From Shewanella insulae (GTDB lineage Bacteria; Pseudomonadota; Gammaproteobacteria; Enterobacterales; Shewanellaceae), in contig NZ_WRPA01000019.1 in assembly GCF_009831655.1 (NCBI RefSeq), positions 1 to 64,000 on the forward strand: a DNA stretch of 64,000 nt, read 5' to 3'. Under the pieces are notes generated by a model. The model saw nothing but the letters and a program-made list of their open reading frames with translations. It ran no database searches and had not been told where the DNA came from. The translations under genes and the position numbers were made by a program. This document shows, piece after piece, positions 8,043 through 14,863 of this stretch; position 1 is the stretch's first letter; every line of letters begins with the position of its first letter.

Positions 8043-8858
8043 ATGATGGCTGCGGGCAATTTTATGGGCAGGCGAGTGCTAAAACGAAACCAGTATCGAC
8101 GTGAGGGACCAGACTATCGCTGCGGCGAGCAGGTGAGCTTTCACGACATCAAGGAGGTGTTCGGCCTCAATCATATTCGCCTGGGTAGCTGGGTCGAGGA
8201 GGAAGAGAAGCATAAGGCGGCCAACCTTATCTTCGATGCCTTTGCCGATCTCGCCTTCATGTTGCAGTTGCCGCCCAAGGCCATGGGGCTGCGACAGACG
8301 CTGAATCTGGCCTTCGGGACAGGTGGACAGATGGGCGTGCAGGCCCACTATATGCCGGCGCAGAGGGAATTAGCCCTGGCGAAAAATGCAGGTGCCGGCG
8401 CCCTGGCACACGAGTTCTGGCACGCCTTCGACCACTACATTGCCACCAAGGCCTTCGAGATCCCAACGACGGGCATCGCCTTCGCCAGTCACTGCTGGCT
8501 GGCCGACCACACGCCGATAGTTCACCCCCTTAATGATCGCCTGATGCAGCTGTTTGCCAGCGTCCTATTAAGTGATGATGGCCAGGACAGTCATGAGTAT
8601 GTACGCCGCGCCGTGGCGCTGGACCGGCAGCAGGGGCGGCAATACTTTTCCAAACCCACTGAGATGATGGCCAGGGCCTTCGAGGCCTGTATCGAGTCCC
8701 ATCCCGAGATCCGTAATCCTTACCTGGTTAACGAGACCCTGGACTCGCTCCTGGCCAAGGCTGGCGGTTATCCTAGCCTGGAGCATAGAGAGGGCATCTA
8801 TCGCCAGCTACTAGCCTATTTCGGCCCCCTGGGTGAGGCTTTGGAACGAGAAAGGTAA
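8043..8858 (+). CDS. CLCA_X-family protein with an HExxH zinc-metalloprotease motif
   Basis: A 271-residue protein with no signal peptide. Residues 120-130 read LAHEFWHAFDH, a canonical HExxH zinc site (H123, E124, H127), and downstream KPTEMMARAFEACIES supplies an acidic/helical block like that after the HExxH in LPD1-type metallopeptidase domains. This combination fits the gammaproteobacterial CLCA_X family, whose function is not established. Start: ATG at 8043, with ATG 8046 and 8064 as alternatives; none has a strong ribosome-binding site. It follows fadE after a terminator and is convergent with the next gene, so it is probably transcribed alone. Peptidase activity is an inference from the motif. 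Confidence 0.7.
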   Translation: MMAAGNFMGRRVLKRNQYRREGPDYRCGEQVSFHDIKEVFGLNHIRLGSWVEEEEKHKAANLIFDAFADLAFMLQLPPKAMGLRQTLNLAFGTGGQMGVQAHYMPAQRELALAKNAGAGALAHEFWHAFDHYIATKAFEIPTTGIAFASHCWLADHTPIVHPLNDRLMQLFASVLLSDDGQDSHEYVRRAVALDRQQGRQYFSKPTEMMARAFEACIESHPEIRNPYLVNETLDSLLAKAGGYPSLEHREGIYRQLLAYFGPLGEALERER

Positions 8859-8895
8859 CCGAGAGGGCTAGTACGAGAAAAACTGAGCAAGATCG

Positions 8896-11073
8896 CTAGT
8901 CTACCCAGTGCAGCACGTCGCGAATGATGGACCATCTTGGCTCGGGTTCGCTGGCCCCTTGGCCTAGCATCCAGTAGTTGTAGAGCCGCTGCTGGTGGCC
9001 ATCCACCTTGCGTAGCTTCTGCCAGTTGTTGACATAGTTGAGCAGCGACTGGTTGTCCTGAGCCACCGCATAGGCGATAGGGTATTTCGCCTTGTATTCC
9101 AGCGGTGCTATGCCATAGCCAGGGAAGAAGAGGGTCCAGGCGGAGCCCGCCTCGGCGCTGATCACCACGGCATCGTACTTGTCGCCCTTCTGACGGAAGA
9201 AGTCCTTGTAGCCCTTAATCTTGATGAACTTGAGGTTGGGGTAGAAGGCCTTGGCATCTTCTATGATGTCGCTGTGTTCCACATAGGCTATGGTGGTATC
9301 TTGCATCGCCTTTATCGACTGGTTGCGCTTGAAGCTGTTGACCTTGTGGTCTTTGGTGGCGATGGCCAGGTTTAGCAGCAGCACGGGCTCAACATAGCTC
9401 AGCTTATCCATCTGCTCGATATCCATGGCTAGGCCCGACATGGCGATATCGAAGAAGCCCGCGTCGAGGGAGGCGGCCAGCTTGTCCTTCTCGAAGGGGA
9501 TGAACTCGACCTTGACCCCAAGATCGTCTGCCAGACGGTTGGCCATGGCGCTGTCGAAGCCCACCAGTTGTCCGGCGTTGTTGTAGTAGCTAAAGGGCAC
9601 ATTGCTGGGGATATAGCCGACCCTGAGCAGGCCGCGGGCGCGGATGGCGTTGACATCGGCGATGGGGCGACTGGCGCTCTGGCCCACCACCGGATATTGC
9701 TTGCTTACCTTGGTCGGCACCTTATCGGCCACCTGCATGTTGGCAATCACGCCGCTGGTCACCTCAGGGCTGTGAATAAACAGTCCCATGCCCACCCGGC
9801 ACACGATGAGGGTGAGCACAACGCTGGCACCCACGCCTATGGCCATCTTGAGCAGTTGCGGAGGCCTGAGTCTCAGACGCTTCTCAAACAGCGCCACCGT
9901 CAGCAGCGTCAGGGCAAACAGGTTCATCACTGCGGTGATGGAGTTAAACTTGCCCGTGATAAAGCCCGACATCACAAACAGCTGGAACAGATCCTGGGGC
10001 AAATGCACTAAGTCCAGCATGAAGGGAATCGCCACATAGACGCTGCCAAACAGCGACAGGACGCCGCTGATGGAGAGCGACGGCAGGGCGCTGAGTTCTA
10101 TCGGGGTGCCGTTAAACCAGCCGGCGAAGAGTACGAAGAGGATCACCGTCAGCTTGCCTATGTTGGGGAAGGTGAAGGCGATAGGCACCAAGATTTCTAC
10201 TAGGGTTTCGGCATCGTCGCTCAGGCTCTGATGCTCGCGCATGATCTGCTTACACTCCTCGACGATCACTGGGATGACGATGAAGATATTGCCGGTGGCA
10301 AACGCGGTGACCAGGCTGGACTTGCTGATCCGTAGCGCCTGGGCGAAGGTAACCGGGGTCAGGGAGGCGACTATCCAGGGCAGTATCCAGAAGGTGAGCA
10401 GCAGGCAGAGGACGAAGTAGCTGATGAGATAGACCTGCATGCTGGCAAACTCGTCCACTCCCATGGTGCCCGCCGCCGAGGCCGACATGGCGAAGATCCC
10501 TATGGGGAGTACCTTCACCAGTGCCTGGGTGATCTTGGAGAAGATCTCGCTGCAGGTGTGCATGAAGTTGATGATCAGCAGCTTGTTGTCGCCCTCCATG
10601 CCAATGAGTGCCAGCCCCATGGCGATGGCGAAGATCACCATGGCGGGTACATAACCCTCGGCCATCGACTGGAAGGGGTTAGAGGGAATATAGAGCTTGA
10701 AATAGTCTATGGCCGTGGCGGGCTCGATGGAGCTGGTGCTGAAGAAGGAGGCGGTCTCGACAAAGGGGAAGGAGAGTGGCATCAAGGCGACCACTAGTAG
10801 GCCGACACCCCAGAGTAGCAGCATGATGACGCCGGCTCGGCTAAAGATCAGGCTGGCGGTGGCGCGCTTGAGTTTACCTATGCCCCCCACCAGAGAGACC
10901 AGAATATAGGGCAGTACCGTCATCTGCATCAGGAGGATCACGCTGGTGCCTATGCTGCTCATCCAGCCGACAGACTCCCCGAAAAAGAGCCCTACCGCAA
11001 AGCCGACAAACATGGCGACGAGCATCTGGGTCGAGCTGGTCATGGCGAGCAGTTTCTTTAGCACGAGAGTCAT
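8896..11073 (-). CDS. Dicarboxylate/amino-acid:cation symporter fused to a periplasmic solute-binding domain
   Basis: A 725-residue two-part protein. Residues 1 to about 440 form an SDF (DAACS, GltP/DctA-type) transporter with multiple hydrophobic segments and SDF-like blocks such as ILLMQMTVLPYILVSLVGG and FATGNIFIVIPVI. After a last membrane segment and a short linker, about residue 490 onwards is a family-3 solute-binding domain (RGLLRVGYIPSNVPFSYYNN, QLVGFDSAMANRLADDLG, FDIAMSGLAMD). The binding domain should lie in the periplasm and deliver or sense the ligand. The substrate is unknown; amino acids or dicarboxylates are likely from the families. Convergent with the CLCA_X gene, monocistronic. 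Confidence 0.88.
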   Translation of the reverse strand: MTLVLKKLLAMTSSTQMLVAMFVGFAVGLFFGESVGWMSSIGTSVILLMQMTVLPYILVSLVGGIGKLKRATASLIFSRAGVIMLLLWGVGLLVVALMPLSFPFVETASFFSTSSIEPATAIDYFKLYIPSNPFQSMAEGYVPAMVIFAIAMGLALIGMEGDNKLLIINFMHTCSEIFSKITQALVKVLPIGIFAMSASAAGTMGVDEFASMQVYLISYFVLCLLLTFWILPWIVASLTPVTFAQALRISKSSLVTAFATGNIFIVIPVIVEECKQIMREHQSLSDDAETLVEILVPIAFTFPNIGKLTVILFVLFAGWFNGTPIELSALPSLSISGVLSLFGSVYVAIPFMLDLVHLPQDLFQLFVMSGFITGKFNSITAVMNLFALTLLTVALFEKRLRLRPPQLLKMAIGVGASVVLTLIVCRVGMGLFIHSPEVTSGVIANMQVADKVPTKVSKQYPVVGQSASRPIADVNAIRARGLLRVGYIPSNVPFSYYNNAGQLVGFDSAMANRLADDLGVKVEFIPFEKDKLAASLDAGFFDIAMSGLAMDIEQMDKLSYVEPVLLLNLAIATKDHKVNSFKRNQSIKAMQDTTIAYVEHSDIIEDAKAFYPNLKFIKIKGYKDFFRQKGDKYDAVVISAEAGSAWTLFFPGYGIAPLEYKAKYPIAYAVAQDNQSLLNYVNNWQKLRKVDGHQQRLYNYWMLGQGASEPEPRWSIIRDVLHWVD

Positions 11074-11236
11074 TCCCTTTTTATCTATGTAGAGACTTGA
11101 TTATAAAAGGGGCTGCGGCTTGGCAAAAGGCTTTCATCTCAATCTGTTGCGCAGCAGCACAATTAATATTGGCGCAGATAGTCGTGACCAGCCATATGCT
11201 AAGGCTGGTCCAGGTTCTTGAAGGCACCCTCCCTCG

Positions 11237-13012
11237 CTAGAGGGAGAGTAGAGAATGGGACGCCTGGGGGATAGTGCGCTTGGCCTCGGGGTCGAAGATA
11301 CAGAGGCGATCCCGCCCGGTTTCCTTCGACTGGTACATGGCGCTGTCGGCGTCGTTGATCAGCCGCTCCAGCTTATAGCCTGACATCTGAGTATCTGTGA
11401 TCCCAAAGCTGGCGGTGACATTAAACTCATGGCCGGTGGCGCTGCAGTCAATTGTGGCAATCGCCTCACGACAAGCCTCGGCCAGCTTAATCGCCGTTTT
11501 CAGGTCGCAGCCGGGCAGGGCGATACAGAACTCCTCGCCCCCGATTCGGGCGAAGATGTCGTTCTTGCGTCCCTGAGCCTGACAGGCCTTGGCAACTTTC
11601 TTCAGTACCCAATCGCCAATGGCGTGGCCATATTTGTCGTTGATCTGCTTGAAGTTGTCCAGATCGAACAGGATGTAGCTGAGGTCTACCTCGCTGCTTT
11701 CGCAGTATGAGAGCGCGCTCTGGGCGACCTGAGTGAAGTGGCCGCGATTAAATACATGGGTCAGGGCATCGTATTCTGCAAGCTGCTTGAGGCGCTTCTG
11801 AATGGTCCAGGACTTGTAGGCCCAGAAACCCAGCAGGGTAATGATGGCGATCAGCAGCGAGATAAACAGCCGGTTGTTTTCCGCCTGGATCCTTGCCAGT
11901 TGCTGTTCGGTCAGTAGCAGATTGTTTTGTCTGTCCAGTAGAGCGATACGACTCTTCTGCTCCGCCGCCTGATGCTCGGCGAGCTGGAAGGCCAGATGCT
12001 TGGTCTTGATATCGTCCAGGTATGCCTTGTCGGCCTGGGCGTATTTGATGTGATAATCCAGCGCCGTCTTGTAGTCGCCGCTGAGATCGGCGATCTCATA
12101 GAGCACCTTGTAGGCGGTGACTATTGCCTGAGTATTGCCCAAACCTTTTGCTAAGTTGACTATCTTCTCCGCCTTTAATCGAGCCTCGCCTATCCTATTA
12201 TCCAGTAGATAGGCGCTGGCCAGGGTGGCATAGACCTCTGCTATCAATCTCGGGTATCGTGTCTGTTCAATGCTTGCTAGGGATGGCGTGAGCTGCTCAT
12301 ATACCTCCCTGGTTTTGCCGTCTCGCAGGTATTTAGTGGCGATAAAGGAGTGGATAAAGCCCTCCATTATCACCTCTTCGTCACAGCTGGCCACAGCTGT
12401 TTGCAGGCTGGGTGAGTCGACCTCGAGTTGATTGAGGCCGAGTTGCGCCTCTATGGCTAACCCATTGGCTAGGCAGGTATTTCTTTTTGATGGCTTGCTG
12501 TTTTTTAGTTTTTCGGCGTAATGAATTGCCGAACTATATTGACCTAGTTGATTAAAAAACATAGCGGCAACAGCATAACCATTATGTTTGAGTTCTGTGT
12601 TGCCAATTCTATCGATTAAGTTTAAAAGGTGTTTTAGATAGGAGAGGCCTTCAGTCCATTGATTGGTAATTGAAAAAATGTTTATTAGCGATATTACTGA
12701 ACGGAATACGATTTCAATGGGGGTGTCACTATTTCTGACGAGTTGTTCTAATAGTTTTGTGCCCTCGTCTAATTTACCTTGGTAAGTGACTTCATATGCT
12801 TCTAAATATGCTAGCAGTGAAATTTGTTCACTATTTAACTGGTTTTTATTTTTTCTCAGTTCGCTAAGGATTAGAGAAAACTCTGCTGGCTTACTGCTTC
12901 TTATCTCATTGGCATATTGAAGTTTGCTACCTAAATCAGAGACTTCCTCTGAACAAATGGGCAGAGGAAGTGATAAAACTAACAAACTAAATATTAGGTA
13001 GCAAAGTCTCAT
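11237..13012 (-). CDS. TPR-containing membrane diguanylate cyclase (GGDEF)
   Basis: A 591-residue protein with a signal peptide (MRLCYLIFSLLVLSLPLPIC), a long periplasmic helical region of TPR-like repeats (about residues 25-350), a coiled-coil-like stretch, one transmembrane helix (LFISLLIAIITLLGFWAY) and a C-terminal GGDEF domain. The active-site motif is intact as GGEEF (ARIGGEEFCIALPG), so c-di-GMP synthesis is expected. The ATG begins one base after the stop of the borosin precursor gene, with no strong ribosome-binding site of its own, which implies translational coupling. Its 5' half is visibly more AT-rich than its 3' half. The periplasmic part could sense a peptide or envelope signal; that is inference. 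Confidence 0.9.
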   Translation of the reverse strand: MRLCYLIFSLLVLSLPLPICSEEVSDLGSKLQYANEIRSSKPAEFSLILSELRKNKNQLNSEQISLLAYLEAYEVTYQGKLDEGTKLLEQLVRNSDTPIEIVFRSVISLINIFSITNQWTEGLSYLKHLLNLIDRIGNTELKHNGYAVAAMFFNQLGQYSSAIHYAEKLKNSKPSKRNTCLANGLAIEAQLGLNQLEVDSPSLQTAVASCDEEVIMEGFIHSFIATKYLRDGKTREVYEQLTPSLASIEQTRYPRLIAEVYATLASAYLLDNRIGEARLKAEKIVNLAKGLGNTQAIVTAYKVLYEIADLSGDYKTALDYHIKYAQADKAYLDDIKTKHLAFQLAEHQAAEQKSRIALLDRQNNLLLTEQQLARIQAENNRLFISLLIAIITLLGFWAYKSWTIQKRLKQLAEYDALTHVFNRGHFTQVAQSALSYCESSEVDLSYILFDLDNFKQINDKYGHAIGDWVLKKVAKACQAQGRKNDIFARIGGEEFCIALPGCDLKTAIKLAEACREAIATIDCSATGHEFNVTASFGITDTQMSGYKLERLINDADSAMYQSKETGRDRLCIFDPEAKRTIPQASHSLLSL

Positions 13013-13013
13013 A

Positions 13014-13274
13014 TTATTGATTTACCGCTGACTTCTCGTCAGATTCCTCACTGTTTTCACTTTCATCATCTTCATCTTTAGCCGGGATTAGGAAACATAT
13101 AATATCTTTGCTCGTCTTTAGTGACTCAGCAAGTTCGTCACCTTTACGGCTTTTCAGAAGTTCTTTTTGTTCAGAACTAATCTGTGATTCATCTATGGTT
13201 TGAAGTATAGAATCTTCGGTCTGTAGCGCCGCGTCCTGACCCATGCGTTCCAGTAGTTGAATGATGTTCGACAT
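13014..13274 (-). CDS. Split-borosin RiPP precursor peptide (SonA-like)
   Basis: An 86-residue acidic protein. Residues 3-55 form a helical leader resembling the borosin-binding domain of S. oneidensis SonA: LLERMGQDAAL, then ISSEQKELLKSRKGDELAESL. A hydrophobic stretch follows (DIICFLIPA, residues 57-65), at the place where SonA carries its N-methylated residues, so this is the likely core. A long acidic tail (KDEDDESENSEESDEKSAVNQ begins at residue 66) has no SonA counterpart that I recall. Good ribosome-binding site (AAGGA, 7-8 nt). It lies 25 nt after the methyltransferase gene and one base before the GGDEF gene. The call rests on pairing with the methyltransferase and on leader similarity from memory. 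Confidence 0.82.
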   Translation of the reverse strand: MSNIIQLLERMGQDAALQTEDSILQTIDESQISSEQKELLKSRKGDELAESLKTSKDIICFLIPAKDEDDESENSEESDEKSAVNQ

Positions 13275-13299
13275 TGTTCGTCCTTATTGTTGTTGGTGG

Positions 13300-14112
13300 T
13301 TAGTTTTCGGGTATTAAGGTGTCATCGACTCTGTGTGCCGTTTCAAGTTTAGCCAGCTTCTCCAAGATTGTTGGGTTTGGCCGCATCTTTTCGCTCGGCG
13401 GGATCACTAAGGTGGTGTGCATGAATATTTCGGCGTCGGCGAGTTCGCGCAGCGCCAGAGACTGTTTGCGCACCTTATCTATGGGGAGCACGGCGGCCTC
13501 GTAGAGGATCACCTGATGATCTAAGGGGTAGGTCTCTGCCAGCAATTCTATCAGCACCTGACGATGGGCCTTGCCGGTGGCGAATCTGGCCATGCTCTTG
13601 TCGCCGGCCAGGCCTATCTGCCAGAGGATCAGGTAACAAGAGGGATCGAAACGGCGCTGATAAAACATAAACTGGCTGGCTTCAAACTGCTGACAGCCAA
13701 ATTGGCCTGGGTCTATGCCTAGGTCGGCGATGAGACAATCTTCGGCGGAGATGCCGGGTACCATGACAGCCTCGAATCCTTCGGCTCGCGCCGCCTCAAT
13801 GGATCTATGGGGGGCCTGGGCGAATACGCCGGGGTGGCCGTAGAAGGCGCCGACGACTTTCTTACCTTGTCTGACCTCGGCTAGGATGGCATCGACCATC
13901 TCACGGTAGGTGACATGACGCGACTTACCCTCGTCATAATAGACTTGTAGCGAGCGTACATCGCCGTGCATCTCCTGTAGCCAGAGTTCCACTATGCCGT
14001 TTGAAACGCCGGAGAAAACGACGTCGGCTTGTTCAATATAGCTGCGTGCCAGCGGGCAGATATGGGCGCCTAAGGTCATCCCTATGCCGACACAAGCCAG
14101 GCTTCCCGCCAT
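13300..14112 (-). CDS. Borosin peptide-backbone alpha-N-methyltransferase (SonM-like)
   Basis: A 270-residue SAM-dependent enzyme with the tetrapyrrole-methylase (TP) fold, without a fused core peptide, hence the split-borosin type. Motifs: SLACVGIGMTLGAHICPLARSYIEQADVVFS at the N-terminus (the glycine-rich start of TP methylases at residues 8-15), Y58/R65/Y69 in the region that holds catalytic Tyr/Arg in SonM, YGHPGVFA at 91-98, VPGISAEDCLIADLGIDPG at 118-136 and FEASQFMFY. These follow the order and wording of S. oneidensis SonM rather than CobA- or CysG-type enzymes. It should methylate backbone amide nitrogens in the adjacent precursor. The start has only a weak GGGAC ribosome-binding site; TATTAT just upstream may be a promoter element. 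Confidence 0.92.
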   Translation of the reverse strand: MAGSLACVGIGMTLGAHICPLARSYIEQADVVFSGVSNGIVELWLQEMHGDVRSLQVYYDEGKSRHVTYREMVDAILAEVRQGKKVVGAFYGHPGVFAQAPHRSIEAARAEGFEAVMVPGISAEDCLIADLGIDPGQFGCQQFEASQFMFYQRRFDPSCYLILWQIGLAGDKSMARFATGKAHRQVLIELLAETYPLDHQVILYEAAVLPIDKVRKQSLALRELADAEIFMHTTLVIPPSEKMRPNPTILEKLAKLETAHRVDDTLIPEN

Positions 14113-14206
14113 GGAATTGAGTCCCGATAATATGTATGTTAATTAAGGGTTAAAGCTAACAGCAATTGCCCTATTTTAAAACCGCTAATTGCCTTGAATT
14201 GAAGAC

Positions 14207-14863
14207 TTATTTCGTACTTTTATAGTGGTGAGGATCGGCGAAGCAGGATTTCATCTGGTGCGCCTTTTTTGGCTCTGAATTGGCCGTCGATAACGCATTT
14301 GAGCCGAACACAAATCCCAGCTTCTTGACGAAGCGTTCGGTGGCGAGGTTCTTGGCGGCAAAGTTTGCCAGGATGCGTGTCACCCCTAGCTTAAGATAGG
14401 CATATTCCATCAGCGCCCCCATGGCCTCCTCCGGGTAGAGTTTACCGTTGGCTTGGGGGAGCAGCATTATGCCTATCTCCGCTTGGCTGCGATCTTCGCC
14501 CTGCCAGGTGAGGCCCTGTACGCCAATAGTGCGCAGGCTTTGCCGCTCCACTATGGCCCAGTTCATATATTGGCTAGTTGGCACCGTGCCCGAAATTGCC
14601 CGGTTCATCTGAGTCCATGCCGTTTGAAACGCCCTGTCGGCCTGTGCTTGGGTGAGCGGCGCGCCGATATGGCGCATCACCCTCTTATCGCAATAGAGGC
14701 GGCGATACAGTTTCTTGTCTGCCTCACTAATCGGGCGCATGGTTAGGCGCTCGCTGGTGAAACCATGATCTGCCAGGTAGTGTGTCAGCCGTGAAGGTAA
14801 ACAGTTTGAAGGTAAACAGCTTGAAGGCTGTTGTCTTGAAGTGAAGGATTCATTATCTGGCAT
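14207..14863 (-). CDS. GNAT-family N-acetyltransferase (RimJ/RimL type)
   Basis: A 218-residue acetyl-CoA-dependent acyltransferase. The fold starts at TSERLTMRPISEADKKLYRRL, continues through MNWAIVERQSLRTIGVQGL and AEIGIMLLPQANGKLYPEEA (the acetyl-CoA-binding region with the usual Q/R-x-x-G/A replaced by QANGK), and ends with LGVTRILANFAAKNLATERFVKKLGF. The first 30 residues are low-complexity and include a small duplicated unit (SCLPS/NCLPS, from a 14-bp tandem repeat). Its start codon lies inside the 3' end of the pepsin-like gene (11-bp overlap), so the two are co-transcribed; 94 bp separate it from the borosin methyltransferase. The acceptor is unknown: a small molecule, a protein or the borosin peptide. 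Confidence 0.88.
   Translation of the reverse strand: MPDNESFTSRQQPSSCLPSNCLPSRLTHYLADHGFTSERLTMRPISEADKKLYRRLYCDKRVMRHIGAPLTQAQADRAFQTAWTQMNRAISGTVPTSQYMNWAIVERQSLRTIGVQGLTWQGEDRSQAEIGIMLLPQANGKLYPEEAMGALMEYAYLKLGVTRILANFAAKNLATERFVKKLGFVFGSNALSTANSEPKKAHQMKSCFADPHHYKSTK

Noticed and set aside
11186..11210. GACCAGCC/GGCTGGTC hairpin after the GGDEF gene as a terminator
   Set aside because: The stem is good but no T-run follows on either strand, so I did not call a terminator.
13014..13274. Nif11-type leader peptide or bacteriocin
   Set aside because: Short helical leaders look alike, but there is no double-glycine motif or LanM/cyclodehydratase, and the methyltransferase neighbour decides the case.
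13300..14112. CobA/CysG-type uroporphyrinogen or precorrin methyltransferase
   Set aside because: The fold is shared, but motif wording and the adjacent SonA-like peptide point to a borosin N-methyltransferase; no other cobalamin or sirohaem gene is nearby.
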